Shown here one piece after another: positions 6,857-14,365 of a stretch of 28,762 nucleotides of DNA; position 1 is the stretch's first letter; each line of letters starts with the position of its first letter. Both the position numbers and the translations under genes were made by a program. The notes under the pieces were generated by a model. It had not been told where the DNA came from and ran no database searches. It saw nothing but the letters and a program-made list of their open reading frames with translations. The DNA comes from CAZJLP01 sp964546955 (GTDB taxonomy: Bacteria > Verrucomicrobiota > Verrucomicrobiia > Opitutales > Opitutaceae). The stretch is from positions 1 to 28,762 of the forward strand of contig CAZJLP010000064.1 in assembly GCA_964546955.1 (NCBI GenBank). Direction: 5' to 3'.

Positions 6857-8230
6857 TTATGATTTTTTCGCGGGCTCGAGTTTGTAGCTGTCCTTGCTGT
6901 CCAGCATGATCCAGCCGGCGGTGACGAGTTCGGCCCGAAGTTTATCGGCCAGGGCAAAGTCCTTTGCCTTCTTGGCCGTCCAGCGGTTCTCGGCGATTGC
7001 GACGACGTGGGGCGGGGCTTCCACCTTGGGCGGAGCCTCGTCAATCCGCAGCCCGAGCAGCGAAAGCGCTTTCTCGAAACCGAGCGTATCGACGCCGCTG
7101 GGTCCGCGGTTAACCACGCGGAACAAGGCTCCGAGGGCTCCCGGCGTGTTGAGGTCATCCTGCAAGGCGACCCAGACCGCCTCAAAAGCGGTCGGGTCTC
7201 CGCCCGTTGTGGGAAGCGAGGCGGCATAGGCCCGGAGCGTATTCAGGCCGCTTTCCGCGGCGTGGAGAGACTCGAGCGTAAAGTTGAGCTGCTTGCGGGG
7301 ATGACCGGCCAGCAGGGCGTAACGCACGGCCATGGGGCTGTAACCCTTGGCCGCTAGATCCGCCAAGGTGTACATGTTACCCAGACTCTTGGCCATTTTC
7401 TTGCCGTCCACCAGCAGATGCTCGCTGTGATACCAGTGCCGCGAGAACGTGGCGCGATTGCAGCATTCGCTCTGCGCAATTTCGTTTTCGTGGTGCGGGA
7501 AGAGGAGGTCCACGCCGCCCGTGTGGAGGTCGATCGTATCTCCCAGATGTTTCTTGCTCATCGCGCTGCACTCGATGTGCCAGCCCGGGCGGCCTTCGGC
7601 CGCGCTTTTCGGGCCGCGCCATTTATTCGGGCCGTCGTCGGGCTTCCACGCCTTCCACAAGGCGAAATCGCTCCCGTCTTCTTTTTCGTCGGCATCGGCC
7701 GCGGCGGCTTTGAGGGCCGAGCCGGGCTGCAACTCCCGTTCCTTTACTCGCGACAGTTTTCCGTATTCGGAGAATGACGATACTTTGAAGTACACCGAAC
7801 CGTCGGGCGCCCGATAGGCATGATTTTCCTTCATCAAGAGCTCGATCATGTCGATTTGCTCCTGAATGTGACCCGTCGCGGTGGGCTCCACATGAGGCGG
7901 AAGGCAGTTGAGCGCAGCGCAGTCGGCGTGAAATTTCTTGGTCCATTCGCGGGTGACGTCCGCTAGCGGGCGCTTTTCTTCGCGCGATCGCCGGATCGTC
8001 TTGTCGTCGACGTCGGTCAGATTTCGCACGTGCCTGACCTTCTCGACGCCGAACTCGGCATCCAGCAGGCGGCGCAGCACATCGTTCACCACAAACGTCC
8101 GAAAATTTCCGATGTGCGCAGCGGCATAGACGGTCGGTCCGCAGTTGTAGAACCGGAAGACGCCGTCCTTGTGGGAAGGCTGGAGTTCGCGGACTTCTCG
8201 TGTGAGCGAATCGAAAAGCTTAATGGGCAT
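6857..8230 (-). CDS. cysS: Cysteinyl-tRNA synthetase
   Basis: This 457-residue class I synthetase charges tRNA-Cys. Its length is near the family norm. Residues 28-42 hold the zinc Cys30 (YNCGPTVY) and the HIGH-type motif HIGN (39-42). GWHIECSAMS supplies the second zinc Cys, and GGVDLLFPHHENEIAQSE supplies the zinc His/Glu. The second signature motif is KMAKS (278-282) rather than the usual KMSKS, a conservative change. The C-terminal helical domain contains the typical AIAENRWTAKKAKDFALADKLR segment. ATG 8230 is the first residue of a normal CysRS N-terminus. It is probably co-transcribed with thrS downstream. Confidence 0.96.
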   Translation of the reverse strand: MPIKLFDSLTREVRELQPSHKDGVFRFYNCGPTVYAAAHIGNFRTFVVNDVLRRLLDAEFGVEKVRHVRNLTDVDDKTIRRSREEKRPLADVTREWTKKFHADCAALNCLPPHVEPTATGHIQEQIDMIELLMKENHAYRAPDGSVYFKVSSFSEYGKLSRVKERELQPGSALKAAAADADEKEDGSDFALWKAWKPDDGPNKWRGPKSAAEGRPGWHIECSAMSKKHLGDTIDLHTGGVDLLFPHHENEIAQSECCNRATFSRHWYHSEHLLVDGKKMAKSLGNMYTLADLAAKGYSPMAVRYALLAGHPRKQLNFTLESLHAAESGLNTLRAYAASLPTTGGDPTAFEAVWVALQDDLNTPGALGALFRVVNRGPSGVDTLGFEKALSLLGLRIDEAPPKVEAPPHVVAIAENRWTAKKAKDFALADKLRAELVTAGWIMLDSKDSYKLEPAKKS

Positions 8231-8460
8231 GTAAAGGGGAAGGGTGGTGCTAGCCTAAATTCCGCCGCAGCGGAACGCTGTTTTTTTCGGGAAGGCGCGC
8301 CCGTCGAGAGGCGCCGCCGGCGGTTGGAGGCCGTAGGCCGATCAGCAACCGCAGCCGGTCGTTCGCGTCGTGGGGGTTCGACGCATGAAGGTGCGAAAGA
8401 GGGTGCCAACCCATTGCATGACTATCCGAGACAACGGTACATCAGGGGCCCAGTTCAAGC

Positions 8461-8476
8461 CTGGAGTTAACTCCAG
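8461..8476. repeat. Perfect 16-base palindrome
   Basis: CTGGAGTTAACTCCAG is its own reverse complement. It could be the operator of a dimeric regulator or just a stem remnant. It is 192 bases before the hemB start and 21 bases before the hairpin repeat. Confidence 0.55.
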
Positions 8477-8496
8477 GGGGAACGACAAAAGGTTTC

Positions 8497-8533
8497 GAGG
8501 TGTAACCTGCCGTCCCGGCCGGTTGTTTCGAGC
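8497..8533 (+). repeat. Dispersed hairpin repeat, copy 1
   Basis: The core GAGGTG-T-AACCTGCC (8497-8511), loop GTCCC, GGCCGGTT (8517-8524) and GTTTCGAGC forms an eight-pair stem with one mismatch. The same arrangement, with the same flanking GAGGTG and TCGAGC words, recurs at 12250-12285. Conservation of both stem and flanks implies a repeat family rather than chance. Confidence 0.65.
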
Positions 8534-8667
8534 CGGCTTTGCGCCTCAACCCGAAGCCAATTAGCCAGGCACGCCGAATGCGGGTGAGGAGGATGTGTCG
8601 CTGGATCCCTGCAATTTCCGAGTAGCGATGCATCCTTCAGCCTGATCTACTGATCGCCCATTCGACC

Positions 8668-9675
8668 ATGGCCGAAGACTTCAAGATGAACTTACCGCAC
8701 CGTCCCCGCCGTCTCCGACGGACCCCGGGGATCCGCGCGCTGACGCAGGAAACAACCCTGGCCGCCAGCGATTTTATCGCGCCCCTTTTCGTGATCGATG
8801 GCAAGGGGGCGCCCGAACCGATCGCTTCCATGCCCGGGGTTGAGCGGCTGAACGTCGCTGACTTGGTCAAAGAGTGTCGGACCCTGGCAAAGCTGGGAGT
8901 TCGCTCCGTGGCGTTGTTTCCAAAGTTGAGTGCCGGGTTGAAGGACGATGCAGGCACGGCCGCGCTCGATGAGGACGCCTTGATCTTGCGCGCGGTGAGG
9001 GCCGTAAAAAAGTCGGTGCCGGACATGGTGGTCATGACTGACATCGCTCTCGACCCGTACACGACGCATGGCCACGACGGCGTTTTGACTACCGATGGAG
9101 GCGATGTCGCGAATGACGCGACGGTCGCGATTCTGACCAAAATGGCGGTATTGCACGCGAGAGCCGGCGTGGACTTCGTTGCTCCTTCCGACATGATGGA
9201 TGGCCGGGTGGGGGCGATCCGACGCGCGCTCGATGCCGCGGACTTTACGAACACCGCAATCATGGCGTACTCGTCCAAATTCGCCTCCGCTTATTACGGG
9301 CCCTTCCGAGATGCCGTCGGAAGTGCGAAGGCCGCGGGCACCCCGGCGCTCGACAAGCGCACGTACCAGCTGAATCCCGCCAACCGGCGTGAAGCGGTGA
9401 TGGAAGCGCTGCTCGATGTTGCCGAAGGGGCGGATGTCGTGATGGTGAAACCGGCCGGCCCATACCTTGACATCATTCGCGAGTTGCGCGGTGCGACGCG
9501 CAAGTCCATTGCCGCGTATCAGGTGTCAGGAGAGTACGCTCAACTGCACGCCGCCGCAAAACTGGGGTGGCTCGATTTGGCCGCCACGCGGTACGAGTCG
9601 TTGCTCGCAATCAAGCGCGCCGGAGCCGACATGATCTTGACCTACTTTGCGAAGGAGATGGCGGCTGCGCATTAG
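8668..9675 (+). CDS. hemB: Delta-aminolevulinic acid dehydratase (porphobilinogen synthase)
   Basis: This 335-residue enzyme condenses two 5-aminolevulinate molecules to porphobilinogen in heme and corrinoid biosynthesis. The two Schiff-base lysines are Lys204 (AYSSKFASAYYGPF) and Lys261 (VMVKPAG). The metal-site segment reads DIALDPYTTHGHDG, with Asp/Ala in place of the three zinc-binding cysteines, so this is the cysteine-free, magnesium/potassium-type enzyme. N-terminal arm (RPRRLRRTPGIRAL) and C-terminus are normal. The start at ATG 8668 has no clear ribosome site. It is single-gene, convergent with cydB, with an inverted repeat between them. Confidence 0.97.
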   Translation: MAEDFKMNLPHRPRRLRRTPGIRALTQETTLAASDFIAPLFVIDGKGAPEPIASMPGVERLNVADLVKECRTLAKLGVRSVALFPKLSAGLKDDAGTAALDEDALILRAVRAVKKSVPDMVVMTDIALDPYTTHGHDGVLTTDGGDVANDATVAILTKMAVLHARAGVDFVAPSDMMDGRVGAIRRALDAADFTNTAIMAYSSKFASAYYGPFRDAVGSAKAAGTPALDKRTYQLNPANRREAVMEALLDVAEGADVVMVKPAGPYLDIIRELRGATRKSIAAYQVSGEYAQLHAAAKLGWLDLAATRYESLLAIKRAGADMILTYFAKEMAAAH

Positions 9676-9690
9676 CCAGGGTGGGATAGG

Positions 9691-9778
9691 TTGGCAGCTG
9701 GTAGTTAGCAGTTGGTGACGATCGGCCGGTTGCACTCATCCTCCGACTCTGCACCGACTACCAACTACCAACCGCCAA
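9691..9778. repeat. Inverted repeat between convergent hemB and cydB
   Basis: TTGGCAGCTGGTAGTT at 9691-9706 pairs with AACTACCAACCGCCAA at 9763-9778 with two mismatches in 16. AGTTGGT at 9710-9716 is a further partial copy of the arm. The right arm ends against the cydB stop codon (9779-9781). It may act as a two-way terminator, though no T-run follows the stem. Confidence 0.6.
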
Positions 9779-10780
9779 CTACTCCGCGCCTCGTTTTCCT
9801 TTAAAAACACGGAAGAGAAAATAGAGAGATGGAAACAGAATCACCGCGCCCACCGCGAGCGCGATGGCGAGCAGACGCAGTGTAACCAAGGGTGCGGCGG
9901 TGTTGAAAACCGTCAAGTCGGGAACGATCAGGTGCGGGTATTGAGCGACCGCCCACCCGGTAAGAATCAAGGTCACTTGTGCGATCGCGGCCATGCGCGC
10001 GAGGCGGTAGCGGCGTTTCCATAGGGCGACTAGCACGAGCGCGGCACTGAGGCTGGTGAAAGCAAGAAGCGGCGGCGCCCACCAATTGGTCAGTCCGGCG
10101 TACATGGCCGGAGCTCCCTCTTTAGAGGTGAAAAAAACGGCAAGGGCGATCGGGGCCAGTGCAAGTTCGGCGAACAGCGCGCGCGTGCGAAAATCATCCT
10201 GCACTTCGGAGTCGCCCGCGCTGTCCACCGTCAGATAAGTGGCGGCCAGGAAAGCGAACAGCGCGAGTGCAAATACGCCGCACGCGATCGCAAACGGCGT
10301 CATCCATCCGGCGAAAAATCCTGTCGTCAGGCGGCCTTCCGCCACCCGGATCGCGCCGGTGGCGAGCGCCGCGAGAGCGAGGCCTTGGACGAAGGGCGTG
10401 AACACGCTGCTGATGCCAAAAACAAGGCTCCAGCGGCGTTGAACGTCGTCTCGTTTCAAATCGTATTTCCGAAACACAAAAGCGGTGCCACGCAGCACGA
10501 TCCCGAGCAGCATCGCGGTCAAGGGAATGTGCAGCGCGGTCATGATGTGGGGGAAAGCTCGCGGATAAGCGGTAAACAACAGCACGATGACCAAGATCAG
10601 CCACACATGATTTGCCTCCCAAATCGGAGCGATGGCATCCGCAATCTGTTTCCGCTGGCGTTTGGCGCGCGGCCCAATGGCGAGGAGATCCCAGAGGCCT
10701 CCTCCGAAATCGGCTCCGCCCATCAACGCGTACAGGATGAGCGAAGCGAGCGTGACGAAAGCAATTGTCCATTCAAGCAT
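9779..10780 (-). CDS. cydB: Cytochrome bd-type quinol oxidase subunit II
   Basis: This 333-residue inner-membrane protein is the partner of CydA in the terminal oxidase that reduces oxygen with quinol electrons. It is strongly hydrophobic with about eight to nine spans. It has the family features YALMGGADFGGGLWDLLA near the N-terminus and IAPIWEANHVWLILVIVLLF (residues about 50-69). The gene overlaps the cydA end by eight bases (10773-10780), so translation is coupled. The stop codon TAG lies against an inverted repeat. No cydX-like small gene is visible after it. Confidence 0.95.
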   Translation of the reverse strand: MLEWTIAFVTLASLILYALMGGADFGGGLWDLLAIGPRAKRQRKQIADAIAPIWEANHVWLILVIVLLFTAYPRAFPHIMTALHIPLTAMLLGIVLRGTAFVFRKYDLKRDDVQRRWSLVFGISSVFTPFVQGLALAALATGAIRVAEGRLTTGFFAGWMTPFAIACGVFALALFAFLAATYLTVDSAGDSEVQDDFRTRALFAELALAPIALAVFFTSKEGAPAMYAGLTNWWAPPLLAFTSLSAALVLVALWKRRYRLARMAAIAQVTLILTGWAVAQYPHLIVPDLTVFNTAAPLVTLRLLAIALAVGAVILFPSLYFLFRVFKGKRGAE

Positions 10781-12101
10781 GGCCGGCCTCCGGTGCGGCG
10801 TTCGCTGGGACGACCGTTTCTAGAAACTGACGTTTCAAGAGGACAACCAGGACGACCGATAAAAGTACGTAGACGATCGTAAAGGTGACGAAGGGCACGA
10901 CGAGACCGGGCATGGGTGTCACGGCATCCTTGGTGCGCATCACGCCGTAGATCACCCAAGGCTGCCGCCCCAATTCGGTCACCATCCATCCCGCCTCGAT
11001 GGCAATGAACCCGAGGGGAGACGCCCAGGCGAAGGCCTGCAGCAGGCGTTTGCCGCGGGGCAGCGCGCGGCGCCGCAGCCAACTCGCTCCAAACCATGCG
11101 GCGAGCGCAGCCATGGCGACGCCGCAGCCCACCATCAAGTCGAACGACCAATGGACCCAGCGCACATTCGGCCACTGGTCCCGCGGCACCGTTTCCAGTC
11201 CCGGGACCTCGGCGGAGGCGCTACCTCCCGCAAGGAGACTGAGCCCGTTCGGAATTTCGAGGGCGTACCGCGTAGTCCGCTGGTCGTCGTCGGGTAGTCC
11301 TCCCACGACCAGGGGCGCGTGTGTCCGGGTCTCGTAGTGGGCCTCCATGGCTGCGAGTTTTACCGGCTGCAACTTGGCGACGCGCCGGGCCGCGAAGTCG
11401 CCGCTGAGAATCTGCAGGGGTATGGCCGCGCAGCCCACGACCGCGGCGATCGCAAAGGCGCTTCGATGGAAATCGCTCTCCGGTTTTCGGAGCCAGAGGA
11501 ATGCGTGGATTCCCGCGACCGCGAACCCGGTTGCCACATATGCGCCGAGGGTCATGTGCAGCGTCTCGTGCAAACTCGCAGGATTCAGCATGGCTGCGAT
11601 CGGGTCGACGCCCTGGATGCGACCGTCGATCAGTTCGAAACCCGTCGGTGTGTTCATCCAAGCATTAGCCATCACCACGAAGATGCCCGAGAGCGCTCCG
11701 CTCACGGCAACCAAAAGACCGCAGATCCAATGGATTTTCGGTGGCAAGCGATCCCAGCCGTACAGAAACAATCCCAGGAAAATCGCTTCGGTAAAGAACG
11801 CGAAACCTTCGAGCGAAAACGGCATCCCGATTACCGGTCCGGCATGCTCCATGAAGGTTGGCCACAGTAATCCCAACTCAAAAGATAAGACTGTTCCCGA
11901 CACCGCCCCGACCGCGAAAAGGATAGCCGTTCCCCGCGCCCAGCGTTTGCTTAACTCCAGAAAAACCGGGCGCCGTGTGCGGAGGTAAATCCCTTCCGAT
12001 ATCGCCATCAACAAAGGCATCCCGATTCCAATTGTGGCAAAGACAATGTGGAAGGCCAGGGACAGCCCCATTTGCGATCGGGCAAAAGCGAGATCGGTCA
12101 T
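10773..12101 (-). CDS. cydA: Cytochrome bd-type quinol oxidase subunit I, short Q-loop type
   Basis: This 442-residue heme-binding subunit of the bd oxidase starts at ATG 12101. Predicted heme ligands are His18 (SLAFHIVF), His182 (HETLHMTLGAYV) and the Met in HWSFDLMVGCG. Glu98 and Glu105 (SLEGFAFFTEAIFLG) and GRQPWVIYGV are conserved proton-path and quinol-site elements. The region between the quinol motif VKLAAMEAHYET and the next helix is short, so this belongs to the short Q-loop class, which includes cyanide-insensitive oxidases. It is first in a two-gene operon with cydB. I cannot tell from sequence alone whether it carries heme d or only b hemes. Confidence 0.95.
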   Translation of the reverse strand: MTDLAFARSQMGLSLAFHIVFATIGIGMPLLMAISEGIYLRTRRPVFLELSKRWARGTAILFAVGAVSGTVLSFELGLLWPTFMEHAGPVIGMPFSLEGFAFFTEAIFLGLFLYGWDRLPPKIHWICGLLVAVSGALSGIFVVMANAWMNTPTGFELIDGRIQGVDPIAAMLNPASLHETLHMTLGAYVATGFAVAGIHAFLWLRKPESDFHRSAFAIAAVVGCAAIPLQILSGDFAARRVAKLQPVKLAAMEAHYETRTHAPLVVGGLPDDDQRTTRYALEIPNGLSLLAGGSASAEVPGLETVPRDQWPNVRWVHWSFDLMVGCGVAMAALAAWFGASWLRRRALPRGKRLLQAFAWASPLGFIAIEAGWMVTELGRQPWVIYGVMRTKDAVTPMPGLVVPFVTFTIVYVLLSVVLVVLLKRQFLETVVPANAAPEAGHA

Positions 12102-12249
12102 GCTCCTACCACAGCGTGAAGCGCGTCACACGCAACGGGACATTGCCTTGCTCCGACCGAAAGAAGTTATCGGCGCGGTAGCGCAAGGGCGGCGAATAAG
12201 CGTTATGTTGGGACCGGCCTGACGTCGCTCTCGATAGACTTTAGACTTT

Positions 12250-12285
12250 GAGGTGGAACCTGCCCTCCGGCAGGTTGGGTCGAGC
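12250..12285 (+). repeat. Dispersed hairpin repeat, copy 2
   Basis: GAGGTGG then AACCTGCC (12257-12264), loop CTCC, GGCAGGTT (12269-12276) and GGGTCGAGC. The stem is a perfect eight pairs. It matches copy 1 at 8497-8533 in both stem and flanks. Confidence 0.65.
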
Positions 12286-12410
12286 TGAGGGAGAAGCGTC
12301 GAACAGAGACTTGGCCATCCTCATCGTTCTTATATCGCCTCGCCCAGGCGAACCGGAACCCTGAATCCTTCCTCCGGAATTTCTCCGGGTACACAGCAAC
12401 TGTGCTGGTC

Positions 12411-12456
12411 CATGAATTATTAAGGTGTTGTAATATAATATCATATAAATATTTTC
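12411..12456 (+). promoter_or_regulatory. AT-rich patch with possible -10 box
   Basis: A perfect TATAAT occurs at 12434-12439 within a run of A and T, about 110 bases before the kinase start. I see no good -35 hexamer 16-18 bases upstream, so this is a weak promoter call. Confidence 0.25.
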
Positions 12457-12548
12457 ATCGAGATCTCTCTCGCTCCGTCATCAGTTGAGGCCGCTCGGCA
12501 CGCCTGCGACACCTTTACATTTTGCACCCGCTTCCCAGCCTTTACTCA

Positions 12549-13979
12549 ATGGTTAAAGACACGGCATATCCCGGGACGAGCGCGCCTCGCGCTGTTTGGA
12601 GCGATATGCAGGATTCCGAGCATTTCGTGCAGTTCTATGAAAACGACTCTTTCCTGGTGGAATCGGTGGCTGGCTTTATCGGTTCGGGAATGAGGGAGGG
12701 CTATTCGGCGGTGGTGATCGCAACAGACGACCACCGGACGGCGCTCGAAAACTGGCTCGATGAGGAGGAAGGTTTTTGTGTCGGCGATCTCTGCGGCAGC
12801 GGCCAATTGGTCTTGTTGGACGCGGCGGCTACGCTGGAAAAATTCATGGTCGGAGGAATGCCGGATCCCGAGCGTTTTCGCGATGTGGTCGGCGGATTGG
12901 TCGCACGTATGCGGCGCGGAGGCCGGAAGCTGAGAGCATTCGGCGAAATGGTGGCCTTACTCTGGCAGCAGGGGAACAGCGATGCCGCGATCAGGCTGGA
13001 GGAGCTCTGGAATGATCTGGGGACTCAGCACATGTTTTCCCTCTTTTGTGCGTATCCGATGTGCGGATTTCACGGGGAATCTGCCGGCAAGCCATTTGTT
13101 CATGTCTGCCGCGCACATACTCGCGTCATTCCGGCGGAAAGCTACTCTGCGCAGCCCAGCGAGGACGAGAGGCTCCGCGCGATCAGCCTTCTCCAGCAGA
13201 AGGCGGGGGCGCTGGAAGTGGAAATCAACGCGCGGAAAAAGGCTGCAGCGTCGCTTGACCACATCGTGGCTGAGCGGACGGCCAAACTGCAGGAAATGGT
13301 GGCCGAGCTCGAAACCTTCTCGTACAGCATCTCCCACGATATGCGGTCGCCCCTGCGGGCCATGCAGGGATACGCCGAGAGCATCTTGCAGGATTTCGGT
13401 CCGACGCTCGACTCGGGGGTCGTGGCACGTCTCGAACGCATGCAGCAGGCAGCCACCCGCCTGGATCTGTTGATCCGAGATGTACTCGCCTATAGCAAAG
13501 TGGCCCACGGCGACACGGAGCTCGCGCCTGTTTCGCTCGCCAAGCTGGTCGCCGATCTCGTGCAAAACCGACCGGATCTAGAGGCGCATCGGTCGGCGAT
13601 CGTGGTGCAACAGCCCCTTCATTCCGTGCTGGGTCACGAGGCGTACCTGACGCAATGCCTGACGAACCTCATGAGCAACGCGTTGAAGTTTGTGCGCCCG
13701 GGGGTGCCGCCACGCGTGGCGATCCGCAGCGAGGTCATCGGCGACAAAGTCCGGCTTTGGGTCAGCGACGACGGCGTCGGCATTCACCCAGATCACTACA
13801 ATCGGATCTTCGAAATGTTCGGCCGCGTGTATCCGCAGAGCGCTTACGAGGGTACAGGGATCGGTCTCGCCATCGTGAAGCGCGCGGTAACGCGGATGGG
13901 CGGCGAAGTCGGCTTCCGCTCCGAGCTCGGCCGCGGCAGCGATTTCTGGCTGACCCTCAACAAGGCACCCGACGCCTGA
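12549..13979 (+). CDS. Soluble histidine kinase with MEDS sensor domain
   Basis: About 476 residues with no membrane span. The N-terminal half is a MEDS/DcmR-type sensory domain (HFVQFYENDSFLVESVAGFI, GYSAVVIATDDHRTALENWL), a family found in regulators of C1 metabolism and other sensors. A coiled linker precedes the HisKA helix with phospho-acceptor His (SYSISHDMRSPLRAMQG; residue 263 counted from ATG 12549). The HATPase domain follows: N-box NLMSNALKF, G1 DDGVGI, F-box IFEMFGR and G2 GTGIGLAIVKR. No receiver domain or response regulator is adjacent, so it is an orphan kinase. A TTG at 12522 or an ATG at 12606 (with a close GGAG) are alternative starts. It is divergent from cydAB; a link to redox sensing is speculation. 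Confidence 0.88.
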   Translation: MVKDTAYPGTSAPRAVWSDMQDSEHFVQFYENDSFLVESVAGFIGSGMREGYSAVVIATDDHRTALENWLDEEEGFCVGDLCGSGQLVLLDAAATLEKFMVGGMPDPERFRDVVGGLVARMRRGGRKLRAFGEMVALLWQQGNSDAAIRLEELWNDLGTQHMFSLFCAYPMCGFHGESAGKPFVHVCRAHTRVIPAESYSAQPSEDERLRAISLLQQKAGALEVEINARKKAAASLDHIVAERTAKLQEMVAELETFSYSISHDMRSPLRAMQGYAESILQDFGPTLDSGVVARLERMQQAATRLDLLIRDVLAYSKVAHGDTELAPVSLAKLVADLVQNRPDLEAHRSAIVVQQPLHSVLGHEAYLTQCLTNLMSNALKFVRPGVPPRVAIRSEVIGDKVRLWVSDDGVGIHPDHYNRIFEMFGRVYPQSAYEGTGIGLAIVKRAVTRMGGEVGFRSELGRGSDFWLTLNKAPDA

Positions 13980-14076
13980 TCGCCAGACGGCTGCCAAGGG
14001 GACTGGTGGGTATCGTCGCCGGTGCTCCGCAGCTTCCTAAATCATCGAGCATCAATCATTAGACCGGGGCGGGAAG

Positions 14077-14151
<75 letters not shown>

Positions 14152-14160
14152 ATCTGTCGG

Positions 14161-14189
14161 AAAACGGGGGCTAACTAGGCCCCGTTTTT
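14161..14189. terminator. Possible bidirectional terminator beside the tRNA
   Basis: AAAACGGGG (14161-14169) pairs perfectly with CCCCGTTTT (14180-14188), with T-runs on both strands. It lies ten bases upstream of the tRNA 5' end and could end transcription from the aldolase gene on the minus strand. Confidence 0.55.
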
Positions 14190-14190
14190 G

Positions 14191-14248
14191 GGGTGCCGCA
14201 AGCCAAAAGACAGGGGAGGGGCGTGTCCATTTTTGCGGCTCAACACCC
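14191..14248. other. Imperfect long hairpin upstream of the tRNA
   Basis: GGGTG-CCGCAA (14191-14201) pairs with TTGCGG (14233-14238) and, after a five-base bulge, CACCC (14244-14248), leaving a 31-base loop. Eleven pairs in total. It may be part of the tRNA leader or of a repeat; function unknown. Confidence 0.35.
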
Positions 14249-14274
14249 TTGGAGGCGGACGCGGCCCGCCTGAA

Positions 14275-14365
14275 GGTAGGGCGCGTTATCCTTAACGCGC
14301 CGGTTGGGTGTCGCGAGCGGTGTGGCGACGTACAAAGCGGCGGATTAAGGATAATCCGCCCTACC
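14275..14365. repeat. REP-like pair of nested palindromes in inverted orientation
   Basis: The left unit is a hairpin GGCGCGTTA-TCCT-TAACGCGCC (14280-14301) and the right unit is GGCGGATTA-AGGA-TAATCCGCC (14339-14360). The outer words GGTAGGGCG (14275-14283) and CGCCCTACC (14357-14365) are perfect inverted copies, so the two 27-base arms mirror each other with about four mismatches. The right arm contains the stop codon of the aldolase gene. The arrangement resembles BIME/REP elements. Confidence 0.75.

Larger units (their letters stand above)
8231..8667. other. Divergent intergenic region cysS / hemB
   Basis: This 437-base gap must hold the promoters of cysS (leftward) and hemB (rightward), though I cannot point to confident -35/-10 pairs. 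It contains a small hairpin TTCCGC-CGCA-GCGGAA near 8259-8274, a perfect 16-base palindrome at 8461-8476 and a dispersed hairpin repeat at 8497-8533. Short open frames here look non-coding. Confidence 0.6.
12102..12548. other. Divergent intergenic region cydA / MEDS histidine kinase
   Basis: This gap of almost 450 bases must carry the cydAB promoter (leftward) and the kinase promoter (rightward). It holds the second copy of the hairpin repeat (12250-12285) and a very AT-rich patch (about 12411-12456) that stands out in this GC-rich genome. No gene is seen in it. Confidence 0.55.
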
